NCBI GenBank assembly: GCA_020744425.1
Contig: JAGMUV010000021.1
Coordinates: forward strand, 496,001-560,000
Origin: Dactylonectria macrodidyma
Taxonomy: Eukaryota; Ascomycota; Sordariomycetes; Hypocreales; Nectriaceae
Length of the DNA stretch: 64,000 bases
Direction: 5' to 3'
The notes beneath the pieces are model-generated. The model saw nothing but the letters and a program-made list of their open reading frames with translations. It made no database searches and had not been told where the DNA came from. Below are positions 1-9,403 of the stretch, piece after piece. Position 1 is the first letter of the stretch; each line of letters begins with the position of its first letter. Made by a program: the position numbers and the translations under genes.

Positions 1-1102
1 CGGCCCCTCGAAAACCTCCTTCAATATTACTCCTTGTCATGGCGGCTGCGTGGGCAGCGTAGAAGGCTGGGAAGAACTCGGTCTTTGAAACGTGGGTTAT
101 GGAGCATCTGATCAATTGCTCAATTGCTCGACCATAGGCTGTTTTAAGCGGCCCAAAGCACCCGATATCAAGAGGCTGAAGTAGGTGAGATGAATGAGGC
201 GGCATACAAAGTGTAATGATGTCGTTCTCTTTACAATATTTCTCAAAGTCAACGGAGTGGTGACTTTCGTGCCCATCGAGGATCAGAAGACGATAGCGAC
301 CAGTCGATCGATCCTTTGTATGCTGATTAAAGTGCTTGAGCCACTTAAGACCCGTCTCATTGTCAGTCCAGCCATTTTGAGTCATTGCAATAGCCCAATC
401 GCCCGGGAGGTTGCTTTCCTGGTACCAGCTGGCGAGGTGATATTGGCCCGCAACCACGATGAACGGCTGGATTGCCCAGCCTTCTGCATTAATCGCCTGG
501 ATGACCGTAACCCATTCTCGGTTTCCAGGCTGCACTGATTTCGGGTTTCCACGCCTTTCTGCGCCTGTGATGACCATTCCGCTTGCAATAACGCCCATCA
601 TAAAGCCGGTCTCATCAAAGTTATAGATATCGGCGAGGTCGATACCATACTTCGCGATTATGTTCTCCACGAGCCTGAACCAGTTGCGAATGATAGTCGG
701 GTCTTCGCATTTGGCCCTCTGATAGTCGTGTTTATGAAAAAAACGCGTCTTGAGCTCTTGGTGTCGCCTGACGAAGTTGGAGGCCCAGCGCTTGCCGACT
801 GGTGACGCGTCGCGGTCAGCGAGCAGTCGATTGGCCATTTCTTCAACACTACGCAGTCGCGGGGGAAATCCTCGCGAATCCAGGTCAAGGGTGAATTGAA
901 CAATGATCTGTTCCTCTAGATCGGTTAGTCGACGCGAATTAGGAATGGTATCGCGTCGACACTGAATGCCCTTCTGTCGGCGACGCAGCCTTCGCTCATC
1001 TACTTCGTATGTCGATGCGGCGTGTCGGATACTTAGTTTTGGGTTATTTTGAAGGGCTTGAAGGGCAAGAAGGGTTTTAGCTTCGTTATCTTGCTGAGGC
1101 AT
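1..1102 (-). CDS. Fot1/pogo-type DDE transposase, 3' end beyond window
   Basis: Continuous minus-strand frame from the ATG at 1102 to the left edge (367 codons), with no internal stop. The N-terminus looks like a psq/CENP-B type helix-turn-helix DNA-binding region (about residues 1-130). The catalytic core shows the three expected aspartates: NFDETGF (D163), LILDGHESH (D276) and LQPLDIG (D312). The last two are separated by 35 residues, the DD35D spacing of fungal Fot1/pogo elements. The enzyme would cut and paste its own element at TA sites in the nucleus. Only the C-terminal tail is missing, because the window ends. No frameshift or stop is visible, so the copy could be coding-competent; its other end and inverted repeat lie outside the window. 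Confidence 0.92.
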   Translation of the reverse strand, partial: MPQQDNEAKTLLALQALQNNPKLSIRHAASTYEVDERRLRRRQKGIQCRRDTIPNSRRLTDLEEQIIVQFTLDLDSRGFPPRLRSVEEMANRLLADRDASPVGKRWASNFVRRHQELKTRFFHKHDYQRAKCEDPTIIRNWFRLVENIIAKYGIDLADIYNFDETGFMMGVIASGMVITGAERRGNPKSVQPGNREWVTVIQAINAEGWAIQPFIVVAGQYHLASWYQESNLPGDWAIAMTQNGWTDNETGLKWLKHFNQHTKDRSTGRYRLLILDGHESHHSVDFEKYCKENDIITLCMPPHSSHLLQPLDIGCFGPLKTAYGRAIEQLIRCSITHVSKTEFFPAFYAAHAAAMTRSNIEGGFRGA

Positions 1103-1158
1103 GTTGAGTTGTTGAGATTTGCTTAATAAAGTAGAAAGTTAGGTGCAGGATGGAAAAG

Positions 1159-1189
1159 TGCGGCGCTCGCTTGTCTGCGGCGCTCGCTT
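1159..1189. repeat. Subterminal direct repeat upstream of transposase
   Basis: A 14-bp unit, tgcggcgctcgctt, occurs at 1159-1172 and again at 1176-1189. It sits between the transposase start and a TA-rich stretch near 1205. Short direct repeats in this position often serve as transposase-binding sites in pogo/Tc1 elements, and the end of the terminal inverted repeat is probably close by. The function is inferred. Confidence 0.5.
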
Positions 1190-1368
1190 ATCAAGTACGT
1201 TATAGATGCATATAAAGGGTAAAAATAAAATTAGATGTCGCGATATATAGATGCTATCTTGCTCTATTAATTGATCTACTTGTCTTCGCGTGCATCTCTG
1301 ATATTAATCAGTTTAGAAGTATAAATGTAAGTACTAATTCACTCTTAATAAATACCCAATTGTGTAGA

Positions 1369-1914
1369 TTACTGTTTTTGCACATTATTCGCCATATCTT
1401 CCCTCAAAGAACAGTAATGTGCTATACAAGCTCTCGTAGTAAGGTGATCAGATCCAAGAACTGCCACATAACCGCTACAGGCTCTCTCATACAGCTTCGC
1501 CGCCTCTGAAAAGCGGGTCTGTCTGTGGAAGAGGTATGCGAGGTTGTAAACGCTTGTGAGCGTGTCTGGATGCTCTCTGCCGAGCACCTTCTCCCGAGCA
1601 TCCAGAGCTCGTCGGTCCATCTGCTCTGCCTCTTCGTACTTTCCCCGGTCTCGCAGCACTAATGCAAGATTGCTGATGCTCGTGAGCGTAGAAGGATGCT
1701 CTCTGCCGAGCACTTTCTCCCGAGCATCTAGAGCTCGTCGGTTCATCTGCTCTGCCTCCTCGTACTTTCCCTGGTATTGCAGCACTAACGCAAGATTGTT
1801 AACGCTTGTGAGCGTGTTTGGATGCTCTCTGCCAAGTAATCTCTCCCTTATCTCCAGAGCACGTTGATTCATCTTCTTAGCCTCCTCATATATCCCTTTC
1901 TTCCATCGGTACCA
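1369..1914 (-). pseudogene. 3' part of a split NB-ARC/TPR receptor (TPR repeats)
   Basis: The minus-strand frame encodes three tetratricopeptide units of the kinesin-light-chain type (cores such as LGREHPNTL and KYEEAEQMN), then a tail ending SLREDMANN. It closely matches the C-terminus of the receptor at 11929-14161. Coding similarity stops at 1914, where a MITE with inverted repeats begins, and resumes at 7670. This is therefore the distal exon of a receptor whose NB-ARC half lies at 7670-9180. Within the fragment the reading frame is open, but the gene as a whole is broken by insertion, stops and a frameshift in the upstream half. The apparent first residues upstream of LAWYRW belong to the MITE end, not to the receptor. 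Confidence 0.85.
1906..1914. repeat. Left 9-bp target-site duplication of MITE
   Basis: The sequence tcggtacca at 1906-1914 recurs at 7670-7678. The intact paralogue has a single, uninterrupted equivalent (catcgataccatcc on the complementary strand), so the duplication was made by the MITE insertion. Confidence 0.85.
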
Positions 1915-2111
1915 GGCGAGCCATACATGCACCGCTCCGTACAACGCACCACTGGTCTATTAGTCATCATAAGATCTAAGTGAAGATCTTCTCGTGAGGT
2001 ATAGACTTGTTAAGGTGGAAGGTCCATTGTTGTTATAGGGCCCTTAGGGCACTTAGGGAGGGGATTTATAGTGCTATTGCTGACTAATAGACCAGTGGTG
2101 CGTTGTACGGA
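1915..2111. mobile_element. MITE with 52-bp inverted repeats, left segment
   Basis: The left inverted repeat is 1915-1966, starting ggcgagccatacatgc. Its complement is split: the inner part is 2081-2111 and the outer part 7649-7669. Removing the LINE leaves an element of about 218 bp with 52-bp perfect inverted repeats and a 9-bp target duplication. Long inverted repeats with 9-bp duplications are typical of Mutator-like non-autonomous elements; that family call is inference. It encodes nothing. Confidence 0.8.
2100..2111. repeat. Left 12-bp target-site duplication of LINE
   Basis: gcgttgtacgga at 2100-2111 recurs at 7637-7648, directly flanking the LINE on both sides. The duplicated bases belong to the MITE's right inverted repeat, so the LINE came in after the MITE. 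Confidence 0.85.
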
Positions 2112-2377
2112 TGGATGGATGGATGGATTTTATTTCGCCCGGGGGGACACACCCCAGAGGGCCTTTGCGCTAAGCTATTTTCGTTTCGTACGGTTCTTCC
2201 ATAATCACCCGAAGCCCCACAATTTCACTTTACTGGCTGGTCCAATCTGATGTATATGCAGTGACAGGCCTGCTTGAAGGCCAATTTCTCCAAGTGTTCA
2301 GCATCCTATCCTCAGCAGCTGAAGCACGGTCTGCCAAAATGAGACTGTATGACGTTAGTAGGATTCAATCTGAATAG

Positions 2378-5300
2378 TTAGTGTGCCTGAGGCTTCTGGT
2401 CCATGTCAAGCCTCCCCGTTGCAATGGCAAATTTGATCGTCGCCCGTACTGCCCGCATGTCTGGCGCCCATTTGTCACCGTCAGACGCCGCCTTTCCTCC
2501 CAGGAAGTATGATAGGTTTCCCATCTTCGTCTGTGAACATCGCAACATGCCTTCCCGTTGCGCGGTCCATTTTGCGCAGCGGAATAGGAAGTGTTCCACT
2601 GTCTCTGATGCTAGCCCGCATTCGCAAGTGTCCGATTCCATCGTTCCTATCTTGCACAGAAAGCTGTTAAGTCTCACCATTCCGGTGCGGAGCTGTGATA
2701 GTACGTCTGCTTCCTTCCTCTTCAGCGAGTCATATAGAGTACGGGTATGCTTGCCTGGCAGTGCCGTATCTATCTGCTTCGAGTATTTCCCGACTCTTTC
2801 TGGTAGTGTTCTTGTTTGCTGCTGCTTGGTTATCGCTAGTCTTATCCTTGTGGATCTTGCTAGATGCGGTGGCACATCTGGTCTGCATTCTCCTTCTGTG
2901 GCCTTCCGCGCTGCTGCTTTGGCTTTTGGTCCCAGCGCGAAATCCTCTTCTCCTGCTGGAACCCACAACATCCGGAGAGAGTGGCCCTCGTCTTCGAGAC
3001 GCTTGATATGGTCGTATATTTGCCGTATGATTTGTTGGCCGGATTGTTGTCGTGGCCGCCGTATGGCTTCTAGTGCGGAGCGGCTGCTCGTCATGACAGT
3101 CATATCCCGCCGGCAGAGTCCAGACGGCATACATCTCAATACCATCTCTATAGCTCCCAGCTCGGCGATGTATAGGTTCAGCTCCTCCGTCAACCCGAGA
3201 GTGATGGAGTAGCTGGCCACTACCTCGTCATCGTTGTTGATCGCCGTATCTTGTACGACACCTCCCATGCCTACCATGCCCCTTCTCTGCGAGGAGCAGG
3301 TGGCCATGACTATGCCATCCACCCTCTTTGCTTCTTCCACCGCTCTCTCCCGGTCAGGGTCGCACAACACCGGGATACGGTCTCTCCATGGCGGTAACGC
3401 GTACTCCCGAATGATCTCCATTCGTTCAGTGGCTGTTTCCCCTTGTACTTGAGCAATCCTCTGCATCGGCGATACGAATCGGCGACACACTTTCACTTTC
3501 AGTGTCGCCAACGGGTGTGTCCTGGGAAGGGTCCGGAGGTTGATCCAAAACCTTGTTGCCGCTTGCGCATGCCGTTCTTGCACCGGTTGGATGCTAGCTT
3601 CGGCCTCGGCCACCGCTGTTGCCACGGTCCGGAAAGCTCCCGTGATCGCCTGTGCTCCAACCATCTGTGCTTTGTCCAGCCAAGCGGCTTCTCTAATGCC
3701 GCATGAATGCGCCCACACGCTAGACGCATAGTCCATGGTGGGAGCCACTGTTGCTACGAACAGTTGTCTCGCCGTCCGCGGTGACAACATTTTCAGTCTT
3801 TTCAAACACATAGCGGCCGAGAGCCCCTTTGCGGCAGCTTTAGCTATGTGTTCCTTGTATCGTAGTTTCGCGTCCATGACCACTCCCAGGATCTTGGCGC
3901 TGGTCTTGGGCTTGACTACTTTTCCTTTGATCATGAACGGTTTGTCGCTGGTACGCGCGGCGTTTCGCGTGAAATGCACGATGGCCGTTTTGTCTCCGTT
4001 AAACGTCGCACCGCTCCGTCTTTCCCAGCCCAGTGCTTCGTCTATAATTGATTGGATGCCGGCTCGATTCTCCTCCGCTGTTGGTCCCACCACCCAGGCT
4101 GAGTAGTCGTCCACGAATGCCATCGAGCCACCTCTTGCGTTGATTCTTCTCTGCACCAAATCTGCATTGAAGAACAGGAACAACACCGGCGACAGCGGTG
4201 ATCCTTGCGGGAGACCTGCCTGTGGCAACTCCCGTAGCTGTGACGTGTGCCCATTTACCACCACGGTGGCCATTCGTCCAGAGCAGAAGGCGTCAATCCA
4301 TCTCACCAGTCCACCAGGTATGCCTCTCGCCTTCAGCCTCTCCAGTAGTCGTTCTTTGAACACTCCATTGTAAGCGCCTTTGACGTCGAAACTGATCAGA
4401 CTGAGCACCCTGCCGGCCCTCCATGCCTTATAGATCTGCTCCTGCAGCAGTATCAGTGCTTGTTCGGCTGACCTTCGCTTCCTTGCCCCGAAGTGGTTTG
4501 CGGGCAGCAATCCATAGCTTTCCACTACATAGGATATCCGCTCTGCAACGACTGCCTCGAGTATCTTGCCCAGTGTTGACAGCAGCGATATCGGTCTCCA
4601 TGCCTTGGCCACTGTGTAGTCTCCCTTGTCTGCTTTCTTTAGCGGGATGATCTTCGCGCTCCTCCACTGGTGGGGTACCACACCATCCCTGAGGGATGTG
4701 TCGAAGAGGTGCAAGACACGGTATCTAACCACTGGCCAAAGCTGTTTCCACACCATTGCTGGCAGACCATCCTCTCCAGGCGCTTTCCAAGGTTTCGCTG
4801 CTATCACTTTTTCTTCAACTTCCTCCATGGTGAGGTCTGGCATGTGCACTTCCGTCCGTTGCGGTCGGTCGCCTTCATCTTCAATCCTGGCCGGCAACGG
4901 CGGGAAGAACGTGCTGAATAGCTCCTCTGCCTGCTCCACCCTATCTACAGTGGTGGAGCCGTCTTGTCTCTTCAAAGGGGGCACCCTATCGTCCATGATG
5001 TCCTTTCCAGGTTTCAAATACTTGGCTGCCTTCCATATGTTGACATCTTCTGCTAGGAACTCGTCCCAGTGCAGTTTCTTCTGTTTCCGAATGGCATCAT
5101 GGTACTCCTTGGATGCTTCCTTGGCCCGTCCTTCCAGGTCGGGCCTCACCTGACCTGCTCGCCGCTGTGCCCTAGCCTGATTCCGCCAGAACGTGTACAC
5201 CCGCCGAAGTCTCGTCAAATCCTTCGTCCACCAGCGCTTCGCGTACGGTACTGGTTGTGCTCGGGGCGTCAGCTCGTGGATCGCCTCGAGGATGACCCTC

Positions 5301-6157
5301 ATTAACTGGTCTGTCTGTTCCTGCACGCCGACTGTCCAGGGAAGCTCTTGGAGATTGTCCTCCACTTTGGCTCTAATTGCTGTCCATGGTGCATTCTTGA
5401 ACAACAGTCTTTCCGTGACAATCCGATCAGGCCTCGCGAGATCGAACGTCGTTTGGATCGCCCGGTGGTCCGATCCGTGTTCTGTCGGGTGTATGGAGCA
5501 CGTCACCATTTCGTCTGCCACCTCCGCCGTCGCCAGCACCAGGTCGATTGTGCTTTCCTTGTCGGGGCCTTGCCATGTCTTTGTGCCTCTCGGGAGGAGG
5601 CTGCAAAGACCGTGTTCGTTCATGAGGTCGATGATCGGTTCGGCCTCGCCTTGCCTTGCTAAGGCCACGTCGTCTCCTCCCCATAGCCGGTCGTGTTGGT
5701 TAAAATCTCCGGCCAGTATGACGTCCACCGCCATCCCTGCCCTGCTCCTGAGGTCGAGGATCACCTGGTGCAGGGTATGGCATGTATTTCGAAGAGCCTG
5801 GGGCTTGCGTCCCGGCACATACACTGACACAACCAACATTATTCGGTCCGGAAGTCGTATGGCTGCTGCTGTCAAGTCCGGGGACTGTATTGGTACTTGG
5901 TTGACCTCCAAGTCCCTATTCACCCACAACATGCTCCGGATCGGCCATCTGCCATCTCTCCAAATCGTAGGGACCATTTTAATCCATCTGGGATGCCCCA
6001 TAGGGACTGTTAATAGTTTGCCGTCACTTTTCCATGCTGGTGGTTCTTGGACCGCCACAACTGCAAAATCTTGGGGTCGCGTATCGTTCATTAGGCTCTC
6101 ATGTACCGTGTCCTGTTTTCTTACATTCAGTTGAATTACCTGGAATATCCTACTCAT
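2378..6157 (-). CDS. LINE ORF2: AP endonuclease, reverse transcriptase, RNase H
   Basis: Predicted 1259-aa protein from the ATG at 6157. Domain order: an AP-type endonuclease (about residues 1-220, with QLNVRK, VQEP, GDFNQHD and SDHRAI); a reverse transcriptase (about 430-730, with KAPGEDGLP, the LPQGSPLSP-type motif and the catalytic FVDD near 681-684); an RNase H-like region (about 1010-1130); and a C-terminal zinc-knuckle-like CxC-H-C motif (CECGLASETVEHFLFRC). It nicks target DNA and reverse transcribes element RNA. The frame is open upstream to 6469, but the ATG at 6157 is chosen because it overlaps the ORF1 stop in the string ATGAGTAG, a stop/restart arrangement known in LINEs. No inactivating change is visible. 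Confidence 0.92.
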   Translation of the reverse strand: MSRIFQVIQLNVRKQDTVHESLMNDTRPQDFAVVAVQEPPAWKSDGKLLTVPMGHPRWIKMVPTIWRDGRWPIRSMLWVNRDLEVNQVPIQSPDLTAAAIRLPDRIMLVVSVYVPGRKPQALRNTCHTLHQVILDLRSRAGMAVDVILAGDFNQHDRLWGGDDVALARQGEAEPIIDLMNEHGLCSLLPRGTKTWQGPDKESTIDLVLATAEVADEMVTCSIHPTEHGSDHRAIQTTFDLARPDRIVTERLLFKNAPWTAIRAKVEDNLQELPWTVGVQEQTDQLMRVILEAIHELTPRAQPVPYAKRWWTKDLTRLRRVYTFWRNQARAQRRAGQVRPDLEGRAKEASKEYHDAIRKQKKLHWDEFLAEDVNIWKAAKYLKPGKDIMDDRVPPLKRQDGSTTVDRVEQAEELFSTFFPPLPARIEDEGDRPQRTEVHMPDLTMEEVEEKVIAAKPWKAPGEDGLPAMVWKQLWPVVRYRVLHLFDTSLRDGVVPHQWRSAKIIPLKKADKGDYTVAKAWRPISLLSTLGKILEAVVAERISYVVESYGLLPANHFGARKRRSAEQALILLQEQIYKAWRAGRVLSLISFDVKGAYNGVFKERLLERLKARGIPGGLVRWIDAFCSGRMATVVVNGHTSQLRELPQAGLPQGSPLSPVLFLFFNADLVQRRINARGGSMAFVDDYSAWVVGPTAEENRAGIQSIIDEALGWERRSGATFNGDKTAIVHFTRNAARTSDKPFMIKGKVVKPKTSAKILGVVMDAKLRYKEHIAKAAAKGLSAAMCLKRLKMLSPRTARQLFVATVAPTMDYASSVWAHSCGIREAAWLDKAQMVGAQAITGAFRTVATAVAEAEASIQPVQERHAQAATRFWINLRTLPRTHPLATLKVKVCRRFVSPMQRIAQVQGETATERMEIIREYALPPWRDRIPVLCDPDRERAVEEAKRVDGIVMATCSSQRRGMVGMGGVVQDTAINNDDEVVASYSITLGLTEELNLYIAELGAIEMVLRCMPSGLCRRDMTVMTSSRSALEAIRRPRQQSGQQIIRQIYDHIKRLEDEGHSLRMLWVPAGEEDFALGPKAKAAARKATEGECRPDVPPHLARSTRIRLAITKQQQTRTLPERVGKYSKQIDTALPGKHTRTLYDSLKRKEADVLSQLRTGMVRLNSFLCKIGTMESDTCECGLASETVEHFLFRCAKWTAQREGMLRCSQTKMGNLSYFLGGKAASDGDKWAPDMRAVRATIKFAIATGRLDMDQKPQAH

Positions 6158-7460
6158 GCCGAGTAGGGTAGAGTTTCGGGCAGCTTCGACTGAACGACTC
6201 GTGCGGTCCACCACAGGGTACGCACTTGGGTACCTGCGTCTGGCACTCACTATGATGGTGGCCTTCGGCAGCGCACCTCGCACATACCCGATTCTTGCTG
6301 CACGAGAAAGCCTTGTGGCCGAGCTCCTGGCAGTTATAGCATTGTATCGGTCCGGTTCTCCGCTCGAACATGCTGGTATAAGCCGATTCACCGGCTGCAA
6401 GGAAGTAGCGTTCCTGTAAGAGTCTCCTGGCATCACTGTTTTTGGTGAGGTATACCACCATGGATCCATATGCCTTTGCGTTATCCCTGCGACTCAACCA
6501 GGCCATCTTGGCAATCTGGACTTCATTCTCTTGGCCCAAGGCTTCCATTGCTCCAGGAAGGACCTTGCCTTCCTGGTCGAGAACGGCGGTACGGTTGATA
6601 TTGTCAACTTTGACTGGGTACAGTTGGTCACGAAGGACTCTCGCACCTGGAGCCTTCTTGACCTCAATAATGGTCTTGATCTTCTTCAGTTCTTCCTCGT
6701 TCCTACCGATGACCCTCAGGCGGTTGGCATTTCGTCCATCTCTGGTCACTGCAACACATCGCCAACTAGGTTGGTCGCTAGATGTTCGCATTTCCTGTTC
6801 AATGGTCCTGCGAAGCACTGCTGGTGTAGTATCTCCGATATGATCCTCGGGCACCCTGGATGTGTCTACCGTGCAGAACACCGGTTCCGGGGTTGCCGAT
6901 CGAACCGTGGATGGGGTTTGAGTGGTAATACTAATAGGCGTCATCCTGGCAGCATCTGCATATGTCTGACTAGGCGATCTTGCTGCATGAGCATTGGTCA
7001 AGGTGTCCAGCTGTAGCCGGGTCTGCTCCAACTCGCTGCAAACCAGGGTGAGCTGCTCTCGAGCCTGTGACAATTCTTGCGCCATCTGGGCCGTGGTCCT
7101 AGTGACTTCCTCAGCCATGCGGTCGCTAAGTTTTGTAAACTCGAGCTGAAACTCTGCCTTCATTGCTTCCATTCTTTGATTGAAATCCTGTTCCAGGAGT
7201 CGTTTCAAACCCTGGATCGCCTCGGTCATGCTGCCAGCTGCCTTAGGCGTGGTTCTTTTCTTAGTTCGCGTATGACTCAGAGCTCCCTCGCTGCTCTCCT
7301 CCTCCTGCCATTCCATATCGCCTTTTTGCTGCTCGGACTCTAATGCCCTCGTCGTTCTGGTCCTTTTACGCAGGGGACGATGATATCCCCCGCCCGGAAC
7401 ATCCGGTTCGCCTTCCATGACGACAATGACGTCTGAAGCGGGGTTCGTAACGCCAGACAT
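6150..7460 (-). CDS. LINE ORF1: gag-like RNA-binding protein with zinc knuckles
   Basis: 436-aa protein from the ATG at 7460. The N-terminal third is charged and low in complexity, followed by a likely coiled coil (about residues 80-160, rich in Glu, Gln and Leu). The C-terminus carries CCHC zinc knuckles: CYNCQELGHKAFSC, CARCAAEGHHHSEC, and a third looser one (CVPCGGPHESFSRSC). Such proteins coat LINE RNA and form the ribonucleoprotein. The stop codon overlaps the ORF2 start, so ORF2 is probably made by reinitiation. Confidence 0.9.
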   Translation of the reverse strand: MSGVTNPASDVIVVMEGEPDVPGGGYHRPLRKRTRTTRALESEQQKGDMEWQEEESSEGALSHTRTKKRTTPKAAGSMTEAIQGLKRLLEQDFNQRMEAMKAEFQLEFTKLSDRMAEEVTRTTAQMAQELSQAREQLTLVCSELEQTRLQLDTLTNAHAARSPSQTYADAARMTPISITTQTPSTVRSATPEPVFCTVDTSRVPEDHIGDTTPAVLRRTIEQEMRTSSDQPSWRCVAVTRDGRNANRLRVIGRNEEELKKIKTIIEVKKAPGARVLRDQLYPVKVDNINRTAVLDQEGKVLPGAMEALGQENEVQIAKMAWLSRRDNAKAYGSMVVYLTKNSDARRLLQERYFLAAGESAYTSMFERRTGPIQCYNCQELGHKAFSCSKNRVCARCAAEGHHHSECQTQVPKCVPCGGPHESFSRSCPKLYPTRHE

Positions 7461-7636
7461 CCACCAAAGGCCTGAATCTCCGCCAAGCGGCTACCGGGTA
7501 GGTATTTCAAAAGTTATAAAGAAGATAAATAACGAGATTTCCGTAAGAAGGGTTGAATTCGTGGAGAAAAAATCCTTCGAGAGACTCTGGGATGCTTTGA
7601 TGGAGAACCAGCAGAAAGCGACAAAGGTGATTAGCC

Positions 7637-7669
7637 GCGTTGTACGGAGCGGTGCATGTATGGCTCGCC
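7637..7669. mobile_element. MITE right end with right LINE target duplication
   Basis: 7637-7648 is the right copy of the LINE's 12-bp duplication, and 7649-7669 is the outer end of the MITE's right inverted repeat (ending ggctcgcc). It is the exact complement of 1915-1935. Immediately after it, 7670-7678 repeats the 9-bp MITE target site. Confidence 0.83.
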
Positions 7670-9180
7670 TCGGTACCATCCTGCATTAGTAAGCAGCCTG
7701 GCCCACCTTAAAGTATCTTCACTATTCGTTAGCTCTTCATTTGTAATTATATTAATATGGGGATCCAATCTCTAGCATTCTGTCCAGTTTTCATACTCCT
7801 CTGATGGATACTGGTCTGATATGGCCTTAAGAAACTCCCGCTTCCACCGCTGCGTATCGGCAACTAATAGCCATAGCTACATGCAAAATTGCACTAGAGC
7901 ATGCATCTCAAATACATCTAGCTCAGCTGTCACCTCTACTAGTAAGTAGTCGCAGAGCACCTCAAGGTCCTTGTTTGTTACGACCTGGGCGAGCCGGGCG
8001 TGCATGAGACCCTATTTAATAGCTGTTATCCACACCTATGATTGCTACCATTGTGATTATAGACTTATCTTTTGGCCTGACGGGCTAGGAGACGCAATGC
8101 GAAGTGTGGATCGTTACATTGTTAAGGCTATCCTTACTGTCTTCACAGTAGTTATATGCATAGGCTTGAACCACAGGCCGAGGGATCCCTTAGGGATTGA
8201 AGAAGCTCATAAATGAGAGTAAGTTAGCAGCTGACGGCCGTTCGCGACGGATCTGTTCGAAGGTGATCTGCCATGTAGTGACGATCGAGTTAGAGGCGCC
8301 CTCATCCCGACGGAGGTCGCCGCCGTCTCTGTTGAGGAGGCTCGCCTTCTTCTTATGGCTTCGCCGGAACTCGTCCACGTAAGCCGATACCGACATGCGG
8401 AGTCTTCTTCGCTTGATATAAGCGGCAGCCTGGGTGATTGCAAGCGGCATATAGTTAAGATCATCAACTAGATCTGCCATTACCACATCATCTCGGCGCA
8501 CTCCCCAAGCCTATTCCGGAGAAGCTGCAGGGCTTGGCTTTTCTCCATCGTCGGCACGTTGTAGATAGTATCCACACCTGCCAGCCTCTCCGCCGCATCC
8601 GTGTTGCGAGATGTGATGATGATCGATCCGCGGCCGGTCTTTGGTAAGAACGATGCTAGCGGCCGGTCGCGTGAGCCATGGGTGCCCTGTCTTGGAAAAA
8701 GGACCTCAACAGAATCGGCATTGTCGAGCACCATCATCCATGGTCCATTCTCTTCGTCGCACAGCCAGGCATGCACCAGCTGGAGCACGTTGCGCTTCGG
8801 ATCATCTCGTCCCGGAAGCTGCAGTTTATCGGCGATGTTTCGGTACGCCTCCTCGAAACGGGCCCTAGAGCTCGCATGCACCCAGAAAACCCAGGTATCC
8901 GGTGACGCGTGTCAGACTTCGTGTGCGTAATGAATGGCGACCTGGGATTTGCTTGGTCTGTCAGCGACGTCTGTAGGCCATGGGGCACGCAGCCTACCCG
9001 ATGCCGCCAAGACCGACGAGCGCAGCGCGGCTGCCCGGTTATGCGGTTTGATCTCGCAGCCAGAGCAAGACGTCCGTCCGCTCAACGAACTTGGGATCCA
9101 GCGGGAAAGGGACGGTCGAGAAGGGTCGGGTAGATCGCGGCGGGGCATGGCCGCTAAAATGGTAGTTATTGAAAGCTAGC
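7670..9180 (-). pseudogene. 5' part of a split NB-ARC/TPR receptor
   Basis: Minus-strand coding remnants parallel the receptor at 11929-14161. They begin with an N-terminal stretch (NNYHFSG, then RPFSTVPFPLDPKF, 9039-9180). Next comes a decayed P-loop region (SQVAIHYAHEV then a TGA, near 8910), the segment WVFWVHASSRARFEEAY with Walker B MVLDNAD and IIITSRN (8480-8905), and YMPLAITQAAAYI with the winged-helix region (8190-8500). Damage seen: a CGA-to-TGA stop near 8910, a frameshift near 8490-8510, a CAA-to-TAA stop at about 8190 (NP*GIP against NPQGIP in the paralogue), and the nested insertion at 7669. The TPR part continues at 1914. This would have been a cytosolic STAND receptor. Confidence 0.85.
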
Positions 9181-9403
9181 CGCGGCAGGATGCATAGGAA
9201 TTGCGTGTTATGATTGATCTGACTAGCTAGAAAAGGGGAGACGCCGCGGTCGGCTTTGTGATCAGCGATGTCGGCTGTTGCCTTACAAATTAGGTGTAAA
9301 TCGGAACGGTGGCTAAACCCGGATTGTACTGTCGGATCCACACCAACAGTAGTTGATCGTGCCCCCGCCAGACGCGTGCGCGCTGGCAAAACGTATTCGC
9401 CAC

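Larger units (their letters stand above)
2112..7636 (-). mobile_element. Full-length Tad1-like non-LTR retrotransposon (LINE)
   Basis: A 5525-bp element on the minus strand, bounded by 12-bp target duplications. It has a short 5' leader (7461-7636), ORF1 (gag-like), ORF2 (endonuclease, reverse transcriptase, RNase H) and a 3' untranslated region of about 266 bp. On the minus strand it ends in an (ATCC)n tail (plus strand ggat repeats at about 2109-2136) rather than poly(A). Two overlapping intact ORFs plus RNase H fit the Tad1/I group of fungal LINEs. Because both ORFs are open and the target duplications are perfect, the insertion looks recent and the copy may be active. Confidence 0.9.

Noticed and set aside
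2109..2136. Stand-alone ggat microsatellite
   Set aside because: It is the 3' tail of the minus-strand LINE, directly next to the target duplication.
2403..3212. Plus-strand ORFs of up to 313 codons within LINE ORF2
   Set aside because: The minus strand has continuous endonuclease, reverse transcriptase and RNase H motifs; the plus-strand frames have none.
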